Assembly: GCA_965223435.1 (NCBI GenBank)
Contig: CBDCWQ010000023.1
Location: 124,001 to 188,000 of the forward strand
Length of the DNA stretch: 64,000 nt
Source: CBDCWQ01 sp965223435
GTDB taxonomy: Bacteria; Myxococcota; Kuafuiibacteriia; Kuafuiibacteriales; Kuafuiibacteriaceae
Reading direction: 5' to 3'
Positions 36,401-44,917 of this stretch are shown here, piece by piece. Made by a program: the position numbers and the translations under genes. Under the pieces are notes generated by a model. The model was not told the origin of the DNA and searched no databases. It was given only the letters and a program-made list of their open reading frames with translations. Positions within the stretch are counted from its first letter, which is position 1; every line of letters starts with the position of its first letter.

Positions 36401-39400
36401 CCGCCGAAACCTTCTCCCAACTGAAGTGGTCTTTGAGCCAAGGCTTGTGCCACGAAGATCATATCGTGCACGCGGCCTCTGTGCCGCTCAAAACCTATCT
36501 GGGCATCGACTGCCATCTCGCGCAGTCGATGATTCGAAAGCGGTTCGAGGCGCGCGAGCGGTTGTTCGGAGGTGCGACACCCTCAAAGCCCACTACACGT
36601 TATGGCAGAAGCGGCTATTCTAAAATGGTACGCGCTCTGCTCGGCAGTCCTTCACCGAACCGCAAAGGCTCTCCGGGGCTCGTGCTCGGAATCGATGAAG
36701 CAACCGGCTTGAGTGTTGATCCTGAGATTCTAGACTGGTCCCAAGCCGAAGCCTACTCACGAGGGCCAGAAGCTCAACCCGAAGCTTACCCGGTTTGGCT
36801 GAGAAAGCGCATGGACTCCGTGGTCCGACAAAGTCTCAAAAATGCACAAACGGGCGCCCCCAAAGACACGCACTTTGAGCTCCAGGGGATGGATCTTATT
36901 CTTGCGATGAATCCCGCATCTGCCGAGTTTTGGAGCCAAAGTGCCATTGCTTTGCGCGTCGCACTCCATTCAGAGTTTGAAAATCACATTACGTTTACCA
37001 TCAATGGCCGCATAGCCGCCAGGCCAGAGCAACCGCGTGGCACCGAAGAGCTTCGAAATGTCACGACCCTTCGGCGCAAGACCAATATGCTTTTTGGCGG
37101 TGGACTGTGGCAATTGGCCGAACAAAGCACCCTACCCACAGAGGTGGCATGGGTGGCGGCGATGCATCGGACCCTCAGGACCGGAGTTTTCTATGAAACC
37201 GATTTCCAGACCTGGGCGAATGCCCTTCGATTGAGCAAGAAAACACAGGACGCGCTTCGCGATGAGTTCACACTGACCCCCTCTTCGGAAGCCCAGCCCG
37301 GTTTTTTACCCAGGGGTGAGGCCCATTCGACGCCCTATGTGGTACCGCCCTATGGCGCCTCTTTTGTGAGCGGCGTTGCGTTTTTTCAGCCCATTTTCCA
37401 GGCCGCAGTGCAGTCCATCGACGATCTGATTGTTGTTCTTTCCTCTCAAGCCCCTTGGCTTGCCAAGGAGCTCACGACCCATCTTCCTCACGCCACCTTG
37501 CCGCCTGAAGCAAGCTTGAAAGAACGCTGTGCCCCTTCACCAAACGCCTGGGCCTTAGAGAAGGTGGGTGGCTTTTGGATTCTTTGCGTCCGCCCAGAGG
37601 GCAGCTTTTTGTGGCCTTCGGGGAGCGCCACTTTTCCGCTGCGCTCCATCGACGAGGCGCGGACCCGACTCCAGCTCTTGGGCGGTATCCATGGCCATAA
37701 CACACCGGCCATTATCTACGAGCCTGGAGGCACCCTCAAAACCATCGAGAAGCGCCACAATACCTTCAATTTCATCTACGCCGCACAAACCGCGCCTACA
37801 GCCCCCAGCGAACCCCCAAGCGCGGAATTCAGTCATGTCAGTGCCGGGAATCAACAGGTCTTTGTCAAACTCCGTGCTCATTTTGATCCTCAAGAAGACC
37901 AGGTCCAGGTCGTCTGTTTTCAGGACCAACGTTTTTCCTCGGCCAAAAGCACACCTTGGTCCGTCGACTCACAGGCAAACATATTTGTCGCCGACGTATC
38001 ACTCCACGGGATCGACTCCAGTGGCCAGACTTTGGTTTCTTTTTCCTACGATGGACTTCGCTTTCCGGCCTCAGTCGTATCGGAGCGCCTTGCCTTCGAA
38101 GGCCTCTTCGGCGCATTTTTGGCCAAATACACATCAAGGCCTGTTTCCGGGCCCAAGCTTCGTTGTTATTTCTTTATCGACTACGGCCTCAAAGGCGAAT
38201 CAGAAGCGATGCTTCGAGCTATTGCCAAGTTCGCAAAAGCGCATGGCCCAGTTGCGTTTTTTCAGCGCAATCCTCTGACCGAAATTTACAATTTCTTACC
38301 CACTGGGGAGTATGGTTTGCATACTCTTGAGGAGCTTCGGGCCCAAAGCGGGCTTGCGTCCAACCCCGTCGAGATCGCGTTTGAAAAGAAAGATCTTGTC
38401 GCGAATGCCGAACTCGACCAAGTTGGGGATACGCATTGGATCACGGTGCACTTCCGAGCCCCTGAGCTCGACGCTTTTGAACAAGCCAACCTCGTAATCT
38501 ACGTTTTTAAGAGCAAGAAGAATGACGTAGACCATGCGCCGTTAGAATTCGCGGCCATCGAAACCGGGTTTTCTTGGGCCCTTCGCGAAGAGCAAGTCTT
38601 TGTGATCAACAAGGACACCAAGATTGAATACGACAATCCCAACTCTCATCCTTTTGTCACCAATGAACAACGAAATCTGGAGGACTTCTTGGCTCAGGTC
38701 AAAGAAGACGAAGAGGTACGGGTCTCGGCGCAGTTCGTCAGAACCGACGAGCAGGGGTTCGATTTGTTCGACCTTGGTCGCGATATCCCGGTGCGCTCCG
38801 AAGGCAGTCCCAAGGTCCAAAACACCGAATTTGGGCCCCCCACTCCCATCCTCTTTCAGGATGGGGATACAGACGACCAAGCCGCAAACTTCGACCAAGC
38901 ATTCTTTGAAGGGCCAACGTCGTTGGGCCTCACCAGGCTGCCAAGGATGAAAACCAAATCCGGGCACATTGGGTGGAGCCGAGGCCTCTACAACGGCTTC
39001 AAAACTATGCTCAACATGGAACCCCAGGCGGCAGCACTTTTTGCACCGGCGGCAGTCACCGCCGCATTCGGGGTCAGCCTCGCCAGCGAAAACGATGTCG
39101 CCCTCGAGACCATGGTCACTCTCAATGGCCCCACTACGAATGAGTGGCTCCACATGGGCTCCATCCCAGTCCACCACGTCATGCACGAAGTTGGCCCGAA
39201 CACCGGCGTCTTCTCCTTTTTTTACGATGAGGACCAAATACGTCGCTTCGGCCGATTCACCACCCATGACGGAACCGAACAATCCTTTGACCAGAGCAAA
39301 ATCTATGCTTTTGACCTTCGCAACCTACCCGACCTCGTCCCCCTGGACACCATCGTTGGTGATGGTCACGCCGGTGTAGTCGGCCTTCCACCTACCGATT

Positions 39401-40188
39401 TTCTCAAAAGCAACCCCCACGATGAGCACCTCGGGGTCTTTGTCCTCAGCACCGAAAAAGACCGGCAACAGGTCGTGGATACCTTCTTTGACCACCACCT
39501 GTGGTGGCAGCATGTCCTTGACATCGCCACGTTTATCCCCGGCGATGAAAACCGAAACGCCTGGTTGCGCACGATGCGGAGCATGTTCCTGGGTTGGTTT
39601 TTCAATCAAGAGATCGCTGCCATGGTCGTTCGCGGAGCACCCGACCCTGACGACCATCCCATCTGGTGGAATCAGATGCCGACATCAGTCCAGGCTGCCA
39701 GCGCTTCCAGCAACAATCCGTCTTCCGGCGAAGACGAAAGCTATTGGTATGCGACCACCCAAAAACCCGTCTACTGGAGTAAAGAACGCCCCGACGACCC
39801 CAACGCCTTCATGTATAGACCCTCTAAAAGAAGCATGGTCGAAAAATTCAACAACTACGGTTTCGTAGAAGACTTCATCAAGAAGCTATTGCTTTCGCAC
39901 AGCCCTCGGGAACTGGATTTCATCAGAAAAGTCATTCCACCCAGATACAATTTTCGCCTTAGCCACGATTTGATTGATAAAGCACTATTCCCACTGGGCC
40001 TAAAAACGACATGGCCCAAGATTCCTTTCTATGACATCACCGTCTGGGATGAGGAAGGATGGACAGAAGTGAACCGCTTTTACCATCCGCTCAACTCGGC
40101 CAGCCAGATGAAAGCACTCCAAGAATGGGAAGAAATGGACACCAGTCCTGAGCGCTTCAGCATCATTCGCCATCAGCTCAGACGCTAA
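30478..40188 (+). CDS. Giant exported protein C
   Basis: A 3236-residue protein; ATG 30478 has GGAGG about 15 bp upstream (longer than ideal) and a hydrophobic signal region (IVLGGLVGLGNGWPGIARSEA). Order: GWNLV module near 47; FN3-like domain (about 181-275); propeller with SRDGGLSF (391), Cys cluster CRCPSCWC (473) and SHDGGQSW (725); helical toroid region with FERVWAYTQG (1021), TEHNLDVLSVLNH (1248), AIDNCSW (1366) and YHLEATAG (1457). The tail beyond about 2350 is unlike the other paralogues; a weak ART-like stretch lies near 2877-2981 (VFSFFYDEDQIRRFG, SKIYAFDL, VVGLPPTDF) with the Arg and Glu positions apparently lost. The C-terminus (about 3040-3236) is aromatic-rich and unrecognised. 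An exported toxin or effector is a reasonable inference. Confidence 0.85.
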   Translation: MTAKGGFALRIVLGGLVGLGNGWPGIARSEAKNHGPPQVHLALDTGWNLVAHSIFDAHDFETQLAKSALVRFPAVRSEHGPQFVDSSTATFGPSEGTWIYAPQPTSLSVLTESRPKTRLSLAAPGWTVVGRPEAAPLGGAAVTRLLAWDASSGVYRALATDNMLQPGVGYWAYQAVELKEPQPPSGLFGTSVHDQVRLWWSHPTHFRDGSPMPLEADLSYRILRNDVELGITKSLTFHDQGPSRGQSDSYTVITQMHDHQHRVKESLSSAPVRIRTSAPSVPKAIGDFEQPSVAQAHPRLRLPQTALARTSKGVLAHIAVASYTPETGGTAIRYLRSDQAGKAGTFTHSATLARLNRAEELIDLAVAAQGQQISVAWIRTSDLGTRVFLALSRDGGLSFHEPKSIRQGLPWKKGLDVAFDSGGGHHMVWGENHKIYYLGPLATEASNVFDQEVRTPATEQVRYQIYYAPDPDCRCPSCWCDESYPLSEEPHPTDPNRAIGPYVYRVEEAYMAEPSLEVDDRSVTIIARQDRMWDNRPVVQPTWTAMTASPIYGPTIMNRLRPIRALAGWRKTWKPAYEAGDELLWPTLGTQFQYRYEGTWHRQRQIKVAQRPLYFGAWSGGLNPLLPRHAPGRSGDSVHSVSDLASGPPLDRPREQMWQQGTWQDDRLQGWRISVVDSGVDSAPDWKGLHPKVTSQRDGRMVAVFEKTESDGADTPNNGIFVAYSHDGGQSWTAPTSVTRGHTPEALATQPNETSIVYFRSEDASSDHAIEVVRGQEASTFSPPEILNDQLSKTLSVPGQKNLAAPLFGAPSLSALEDLLFVAWIRPPKAGEGNEELVTTRASKDASFYQWAITLPDEVILEKGTPITVTAENKYHMRLDHRAEVTLEEVLNPQTTSGASHISTTVSGLAPWLHSAADRTLSVEHGVATAFMTGTVSALSLLAAAPVDMALQTKTTLIPKSPGGNHERAVLVRDRLLRGGDSDRNPAFFFQVEYEAKMPSAQITEQARQDIEQDNAHLAHFERVWAYTQGIALAQYAREKDPNYLEPARGLARYLCARADRAKGGGRIHGWPFSWNTKGDGWKDRRLVTGATAWVVHGLGVYLGSETFKALEDRSERDQIRECYLAALDGLRAHRHRLVLKGGRKVSLMTAGYTAAGLAHVNDPWSLTVNNRALTENQNDRFAYYSVLDAIGYDVYTPTEIKVCGLGSACQPDASEADVPAPEWTTRNIDEEEWASLRKRVPSTHVVTEHNLDVLSVLNHAIRFPEGLDGQRVNDLKVWRDELMDGIFYALWDEEGWKQEFEGVLLALGREDVGSLNQDRAGARQKRIEGIKKALASGLLGRVVTGGSLNQSATSNDTFEPSPHTAIDNCSWLSLSVDYETLGEAGQSTATEYVERLAQCLQYTVLQYVKALPVRDSWCDASSLSCSQERTYRGTHYFQNSFRDPYIEPSELQESSYHLEATAGLAWGLFRFAHAHPEHAMSENFLQEARLLYRGMQDFVRDHGFAYSSERIQDLSTRLSSSTAAIWFIDLYQYLQSIDEDPNRPVPHYALGAPTERRRQERDAAYRLLQEGTTRAPLIHSNPTAEASAERSALSEVEKSSDPSLPDKTSGTTTKPLTKVQDQAYLVLVAVNQGDYQAAARWVDELLPAQTPAGGEDSSNPLLGESQGDHGPMQDSTYGLRDRVLALYAIAWFVHHAPDSPQRAAAEEALVPMIASLLSALEISDGSPKPDLVPHPKDAPVLATENQVLAFFALDLAEAALSFAPADSEALVRNALRDYLSLSGNTLLTRCGLRNGQVSDAVWAEGRGALASCSLFASHNGYPQAARTLTDALFWAPQPEASENSTALELLARRALAAWAPRQEELVHIGLAKGLLHPDQTTATLWALLVDNPRGAFGVEGGSLFENSRPASLDSSIPPEQKARISTHLANHSLDLVLRLLASDMGAHRIDTILGEFAQTQRAFAELVGPVAQGPAETFSQLKWSLSQGLCHEDHIVHAASVPLKTYLGIDCHLAQSMIRKRFEARERLFGGATPSKPTTRYGRSGYSKMVRALLGSPSPNRKGSPGLVLGIDEATGLSVDPEILDWSQAEAYSRGPEAQPEAYPVWLRKRMDSVVRQSLKNAQTGAPKDTHFELQGMDLILAMNPASAEFWSQSAIALRVALHSEFENHITFTINGRIAARPEQPRGTEELRNVTTLRRKTNMLFGGGLWQLAEQSTLPTEVAWVAAMHRTLRTGVFYETDFQTWANALRLSKKTQDALRDEFTLTPSSEAQPGFLPRGEAHSTPYVVPPYGASFVSGVAFFQPIFQAAVQSIDDLIVVLSSQAPWLAKELTTHLPHATLPPEASLKERCAPSPNAWALEKVGGFWILCVRPEGSFLWPSGSATFPLRSIDEARTRLQLLGGIHGHNTPAIIYEPGGTLKTIEKRHNTFNFIYAAQTAPTAPSEPPSAEFSHVSAGNQQVFVKLRAHFDPQEDQVQVVCFQDQRFSSAKSTPWSVDSQANIFVADVSLHGIDSSGQTLVSFSYDGLRFPASVVSERLAFEGLFGAFLAKYTSRPVSGPKLRCYFFIDYGLKGESEAMLRAIAKFAKAHGPVAFFQRNPLTEIYNFLPTGEYGLHTLEELRAQSGLASNPVEIAFEKKDLVANAELDQVGDTHWITVHFRAPELDAFEQANLVIYVFKSKKNDVDHAPLEFAAIETGFSWALREEQVFVINKDTKIEYDNPNSHPFVTNEQRNLEDFLAQVKEDEEVRVSAQFVRTDEQGFDLFDLGRDIPVRSEGSPKVQNTEFGPPTPILFQDGDTDDQAANFDQAFFEGPTSLGLTRLPRMKTKSGHIGWSRGLYNGFKTMLNMEPQAAALFAPAAVTAAFGVSLASENDVALETMVTLNGPTTNEWLHMGSIPVHHVMHEVGPNTGVFSFFYDEDQIRRFGRFTTHDGTEQSFDQSKIYAFDLRNLPDLVPLDTIVGDGHAGVVGLPPTDFLKSNPHDEHLGVFVLSTEKDRQQVVDTFFDHHLWWQHVLDIATFIPGDENRNAWLRTMRSMFLGWFFNQEIAAMVVRGAPDPDDHPIWWNQMPTSVQAASASSNNPSSGEDESYWYATTQKPVYWSKERPDDPNAFMYRPSKRSMVEKFNNYGFVEDFIKKLLLSHSPRELDFIRKVIPPRYNFRLSHDLIDKALFPLGLKTTWPKIPFYDITVWDEEGWTEVNRFYHPLNSASQMKALQEWEEMDTSPERFSIIRHQLRR

Positions 40189-40221
40189 GGGGGGGTGGCA
40201 AATTCGACAGGCTCAGCAGGT

Positions 40222-40254
40222 GGCGGTGGCTCTTTGTCGGGCAGAGCCACCGCC
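40222..40254. terminator. Bidirectional hairpin between convergent genes
   Basis: A perfect 12-bp stem, GGCGGTGGCTCT pairing with AGAGCCACCGCC around a nine-base loop, sits centrally in the 77-bp gap between the stop of giant protein C and the stop of the minus-strand lipoprotein gene. Its position suggests it ends transcription from both sides. Confidence 0.75.
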
Positions 40255-40265
40255 GGCCTTGTCCG

Positions 40266-43064
40266 CTAGCGGTCGGACTCGGTGTCGCCGGGTGCCGTCA
40301 CCAGCTTGATATCATCGAGGCTAAGAGCGCCGCGAACGAAAAATTGTTTTACCGAGAGCACCGTGTCATCGGCGTTTTCGGAATCGGTCTGGAGGTCGGC
40401 CTGCAAGTTGCGTGTGATCGTGTGCCAAGATGCAGTTTCCATGGGACCCAAACCGACATGAATGTACCGCGAATTCGAATTTTGAGCTCCCGGTTCGGCA
40501 TTTGAGTAATAGATATACTTTCGCCCGCTTGTGGTTTCCACATCGACGTAAATAAAGAAACCCTTTGACAATAGCTTCATGCTCCATTCGATGGCAAGCT
40601 GACTTGAGTTGTCCCAGAGTGTGCCATCCTCCCGCCGGAGAACGTATCCACTCTGAATGGGATTACTCTCCCCAGCAGAGAGTTCGATGACTTGGCTGTC
40701 ACGATCTGCGTCGTAGACGTTTCCGATTTGGGCCGAGTCGTTACGGTTATCATAGATTCGCCAACGAAGCGTTGTTCGGTCTTCACCGTCCTCGTAGACC
40801 GAAGGGTCGCTGCTGCGGACGAAGACATTGTCAATGAGAAGCCTCGCGTTTCGGACTGCAGGCGTACTCACAACGAAACTGTACGCCGCAACTTTCTCTA
40901 GGTCGGGTCGGGCATTACGCGGGGTTCCATTCCCGGGCACGGTGTCGACCAGGACGAAGTCCTCGGGCCGCAAAGAGAGTTTCACCTGCCCAAGGAACGG
41001 GTTTTGTGCGAGGTCGATCTGTTTGGCGCTTGTCCAAACTTCTCCGTCGGCGTCGTGAAACCCGAACCCGACGCGCTCCACGTAACCGTGCGCGTCGAAT
41101 ACGATCTCATCCATCCGAGAGAGATCAACAGTTTCCTCAAGAGGACGAACCACACCACCGGTTCCAGTCAAGCGGGGATTTGTGTATTCAAGCACTCGGT
41201 TCTCGGCCCCGGTTACAACCGGTTTCGATGCGTCGACGCTTGGGGCCTCGTAACCGAAGGCTAACCACTTGTCGTCGTCGGCTTCGAAATCGAAAAGGAC
41301 GTGCTCTGGGGCCACGGGTTTGATTTTGGTTTGAGGATCCAGAACAATGTCGTCTACCGAGACCGCCATGGAGCCGTTCTTCTCTGGGGTGGTGTTTTCG
41401 AAACGGAGTTGAATGACAACTCTGTCGAGGTCGAGCTTCTTGTTTCCTTGGTGGCCCTCGGGCGGCAAAAAGATATCTTCCCCGTCGACGAGTTCGAACT
41501 CTTCTTGCCTTAGGCCGACCCGGAAAACTTTGTAGGCGTCGGTCAACATTACGCTATGCTTTGAACGCCACTGCTCATAGTCCGAATCGGTCAGGATAAT
41601 GCGAAACTCAACCGACGCGCGCCCTTCATGTTTGACCCACATTCTCAGCTGCTCGTATTGACCGAAAAGGCTGTCCCAGCCGTAACTGTTGCCTCTTGCG
41701 TTATCCGGAATCAGTTTGAGCGGCTCCTCGAAGGACGCCGTCCTTAGACGAAGCGCACCATTGCCACGCCGGGGTGAAACCCGAGAGACTTGGTCGAGTA
41801 CACCCTTGGGGCCCCGGCGGCTCCATCGCGGACGCTTGGATTCGAAGGGGTAAAGTATGCGGGTGCCCCGCAACGCCTGGCGATTCGCAACATGCACAGG
41901 GAGTGCCTGGGAGCCGGTGAAGTTGCCCTCGGTGTCAAAGGCTTTTGCCGTGATGATGTATTTTCCATCCATCACGGAGAGGCTGTTCCAGTGAACCTGG
42001 TAGGGGGCCGCATGGTCGATGGTCACGCCATTCGGGAGATGAAATTCGACACGAGAAAGGGGCCGACCGTCTCGGGCGGCGACCTCGAACACGGTGGACG
42101 GGCTGATGGTGGAGCTTCGAACATAATCCTCCGCGGCGTGCGATGTGAACTCAAGCCAGTTTTTCGGCTCGGGCTTCTCGGCAATGTGGGCGTTGATCCA
42201 TGCTTGGTATGCCGACACCCGTGAATACATTCCAGGGTGGTGGGCGTCGCCGCATTCTTTATATCCCCAGCTTGCCAGCCCCGCGAGTTTGGCTTGACCC
42301 GTGTCCGGATGGCGAATCACCAGAGGACTTGCGGCATCGCCCCAGCAGAAGTCCTTCCCGCCGACGCCGACAAGACCCGCCGCAAGTTGTTTTGGCGTTA
42401 CCCAGGCTAGCGGATAGGCGTCCTCTGCGACCTCATTGGAGACAATCGGGAGAGTCATCTGATGCAGATTGTCGACCGTGCCGATGTCACCTTTGTTGAG
42501 CGCTCCCCAACCGGCGACTGTGGCCAAGGTGCCTGGCGTGGTTAGGGCCCCGTCTTCTTCGGCTGTGACGCGCTCAATGGCGGCCACATTCGGCTGCGAC
42601 AGGTCCAGGGGGGAGAGCAGACGAACCAGAGCAATATCATATTCTCCCCAGGCGTACCTACCGCCTTTCGCTCGTCCTACGTAGTCCTCGTGAACGATAA
42701 TGCGATCGATTTCTCGTCGCTGGCCTGCGATTCCGGCGTCTTTTTGGTTGTCCACGCCCGCGGCCACCCAGAGGTATTCGGGCCTTGGGTTAAAACACCC
42801 AGCCACGGCCACAATCCATCGCTCGTTGAGAATGGCGCCGGAGCAGGCATGGCGTTGGCCGCTCGGGCTGTATGCGTCACCGGCGCGAATCGTGACCTGC
42901 CACGGATTCTCGCCAGGTTCAGCGGGCATACCACCGGTAATCGAAGAGGCGTCTTGCTGTACGGCTTCGGGGCCTCCGCAGCCAACGGCCGCGACCACAG
43001 CCAAGGCCCACGCGCGGGATGAGGCTTTGGATTTGAGTTTTCTTGGGGCGATAGGGTCCATCAT
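40266..43064 (-). CDS. Lipoprotein with catalytically dead trypsin-like domain and carbohydrate-binding-like modules
   Basis: The start is ATG 43064 (double ATG, AAGGA upstream), 932 residues; a longer in-frame extension to 43397 is not protein-like. Lipobox VAAVGC follows the signal. An S1 (trypsin-fold) domain spans about 35-270 with ITGGMPA..G.NPW, CSGAILNERWIVAVAGC, YDIALVRL and GDAASPLV. The catalytic His of the AAHC motif is Gly (VAGC) and the nucleophile Ser of GDSGGP is Ala (GDAASP); the Asp is kept. The fold is therefore a pseudo-protease. An Ig-like segment and at least two beta-sandwich domains follow, with VSVDDIVLDP-type endings like carbohydrate-binding modules. Probably a surface binding protein. 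Confidence 0.88.
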   Translation of the reverse strand: MMDPIAPRKLKSKASSRAWALAVVAAVGCGGPEAVQQDASSITGGMPAEPGENPWQVTIRAGDAYSPSGQRHACSGAILNERWIVAVAGCFNPRPEYLWVAAGVDNQKDAGIAGQRREIDRIIVHEDYVGRAKGGRYAWGEYDIALVRLLSPLDLSQPNVAAIERVTAEEDGALTTPGTLATVAGWGALNKGDIGTVDNLHQMTLPIVSNEVAEDAYPLAWVTPKQLAAGLVGVGGKDFCWGDAASPLVIRHPDTGQAKLAGLASWGYKECGDAHHPGMYSRVSAYQAWINAHIAEKPEPKNWLEFTSHAAEDYVRSSTISPSTVFEVAARDGRPLSRVEFHLPNGVTIDHAAPYQVHWNSLSVMDGKYIITAKAFDTEGNFTGSQALPVHVANRQALRGTRILYPFESKRPRWSRRGPKGVLDQVSRVSPRRGNGALRLRTASFEEPLKLIPDNARGNSYGWDSLFGQYEQLRMWVKHEGRASVEFRIILTDSDYEQWRSKHSVMLTDAYKVFRVGLRQEEFELVDGEDIFLPPEGHQGNKKLDLDRVVIQLRFENTTPEKNGSMAVSVDDIVLDPQTKIKPVAPEHVLFDFEADDDKWLAFGYEAPSVDASKPVVTGAENRVLEYTNPRLTGTGGVVRPLEETVDLSRMDEIVFDAHGYVERVGFGFHDADGEVWTSAKQIDLAQNPFLGQVKLSLRPEDFVLVDTVPGNGTPRNARPDLEKVAAYSFVVSTPAVRNARLLIDNVFVRSSDPSVYEDGEDRTTLRWRIYDNRNDSAQIGNVYDADRDSQVIELSAGESNPIQSGYVLRREDGTLWDNSSQLAIEWSMKLLSKGFFIYVDVETTSGRKYIYYSNAEPGAQNSNSRYIHVGLGPMETASWHTITRNLQADLQTDSENADDTVLSVKQFFVRGALSLDDIKLVTAPGDTESDR

Positions 43065-43397
43065 GGTTGCTTTCCTTTTTTCAAATGGGTCCCCCCGAAG
43101 GGGGAGCCAAAACATACGGTTTGCGACGTGCGCAAGCGGCGCGATCAGCCACCAACCGCTCGGGCGATCGCATCGACACAACCTCGCTATTCGGCATCGG
43201 TCCAAACAAAGCAGAACCGGCACGTATGCAGCGGAGCCTTCCTGGTCACGACACAAACACATGTCTTTGATTCCTCGACTCCGTTGCCCTCGTACCTCCC
43301 GTACAAGGTGGCGCAGCGAAGCCAAAAGGAGCCTCGAGGTTGTTTCGGCTCCCCATGCGAACATCCTACACCTACCTTTCACCACGAATCTTGACAT

Positions 43398-44326
43398 GTC
43401 GGACGTTTTTCACATGCACCCTGCGTCAAACGACAGCTCAGCCTGCACTTCCCATCTCTTGGGGCTGCCTAGATGATTCTGAGGCCGTTGATGTTACGTC
43501 CATCAAAATCATCAGCCGGGGGGGACCCCAAATTATCTCCCAAGAAGTGCGCTAAATATTGGGACAGGTCACTGACCGTACGCCCCAAAACTTTGCATTG
43601 ACGGACAAAGCGTTTGGGTTCGGTGGTGGCTGTCACAAGGGCGCGCCCCCGCGAGGGTGTCGACGGACCATAGTCGAAGCAGAGGTCATCGGGGTCCCCG
43701 GTGGGTGCGCGCCAGTTGTCAAATGAGGGACTCGCCGATATCGTTTTTGCCGCACGGTTCTTTCACCGGCATGCCGTGTTCGGCTTCCCGTAAAATTTCG
43801 ATGATTTGCTGTTCCTTGAACTGCCTCTTTTTCATGACAGCTCCGAGGCGCCCTCTGCCCCAGATTCTCTGCCAAAAAACGCGCCAAAGTTTGGCGAGCA
43901 GGTCACAAAGGTGGGGACCCCAAGTGATGGGACAAGAGGTTTTGGGAGATAAAATCAAGCGCTGGGAGTGACCGAACGCACAGCAACTTATTTTGTCTCT
44001 GGCGGTCAACGCGAGGAAGGGCTCTTTTCGCTACGCTACATAGAACGTCACTGAAAATGCCTACGACCATTACGGGTAAGAATACACGAGAAGCTCCTAT
44101 GAATCAGAAAAATCGAAACCAGAACTCGGTGAATACACGATCTGCAATTGATCCCAAGGAACCGTTGCGTCGACTTTGTGCCTCTCGGATACGGGAGTCT
44201 AAGCCAACACCAGGTCGGCCGTACGGGGCCCGGTCTGAAGTGAGTTCGGTCCACCCGTGGACCCCGGCTCACGGCAGCCAAGGGGGTTTGTTTGGGTGCA
44301 GTACAAGGGAGCAAAGGTATAAACCT
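43398..44326. other. Intergenic region containing an IS3-type remnant
   Basis: More than 900 bp with no intact gene. Apart from the transposase fragment, short GGGGACCCCAA matches near 43525 and 43916 could be relics of insertion-element ends, but no clean inverted repeat or target duplication could be defined. Confidence 0.5.
43719..43835 (-). pseudogene. IS3-family orfA transposase fragment
   Basis: From ATG 43835 the frame reads MKKRQFKEQQIIEILREAEH then GMPVKEPCGKNDIGESLI and a stop. This matches the helix-turn-helix start of IS3-group OrfA proteins (MKK.RFTEEQII..LREAEAG..V.ELCRKHGIS). Only 38 codons remain, the conserved CRKHGIS is degraded to CGKNDIG, and no orfB is present, so it is a decayed copy. 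Confidence 0.8.
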
Positions 44327-44917
44327 GTGGCTCAACGAGCGAGGATAATCTTGTCTTCATCTTTTGTGTTGGGAGGTGTTGTGCTCCACGCGTGCTACCC
44401 GGCGGAGCCACAGAGTGGCCGAGACGACAGATTTGCGGTCACCGCGGTCCAGGGTTCGCAAGCCATTCTTGCGCTTACGAGCAAGGGCTCGTTGAACCTC
44501 AAGTCCAGCCGCCTCGAGCGCAGTGCGAACTACAAAACGGGGCCCCTTCACCTTCCTACCCAAGTTGTGGCCTCGAAGGTGCAAACTGATTTTCAACTGG
44601 ACGATTACAACGGCGATGGTTTTTCGGATCTCTACGTGATTACGCGGTCAGACTCAGCTCCGACGAAAGTAGAAATCTGGAACGGGGCCGATCGTTTCAA
44701 CAGTACTCTTCTCAGCATCGACACTGTCATGAAGATGTCACACTCTAGAGGCGGCTGGGTTTTTCGTGTCGCGGACTACAACGGGGATGGTAAGGCGGAT
44801 CTTTACGCCATAAAACAATCGGCAACTCGGTCAACACGGCTCGAAGTGCACGTGATGAACGGAGCCGATCGGTTTCAGTCTTGGCTCGCCCATATGGTGA
44901 CTCTGTTGCCCATGTAA
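44327..44917 (+). CDS. FG-GAP/VCBS-repeat lipoprotein, N-terminal part (interrupted gene)
   Basis: GTG 44327 starts a lipoprotein signal ending LGGVVLHAC; a frame extending back to 44057 is open but unlike a signal. Two FG-GAP-type repeats follow, LDDYNGDGFSDLYVI and VADYNGDGKADLYAI, with calcium-binding D.NGDG loops. The frame meets TAA at 44915-44917 in the middle of the next repeat: the codons after it, in the same frame, continue VFLLGHHNRDRRPDLYMI. This is a nonsense codon in one ancestral gene with 44918-47395, not a frameshift. Confidence 0.75.
   Translation: MAQRARIILSSSFVLGGVVLHACYPAEPQSGRDDRFAVTAVQGSQAILALTSKGSLNLKSSRLERSANYKTGPLHLPTQVVASKVQTDFQLDDYNGDGFSDLYVITRSDSAPTKVEIWNGADRFNSTLLSIDTVMKMSHSRGGWVFRVADYNGDGKADLYAIKQSATRSTRLEVHVMNGADRFQSWLAHMVTLLPM

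Noticed and set aside
43064..43397. N-terminal extension of the pseudo-protease to 43397.
   Set aside because: The extension is Arg/Cys-rich without a signal, while the inner ATG has a ribosome site and gives a clear lipoprotein signal.
44057..44326. Upstream extension of the FG-GAP lipoprotein to 44057.
   Set aside because: It would place 90 polar residues before the lipoprotein signal; GTG 44327 gives a normal signal.
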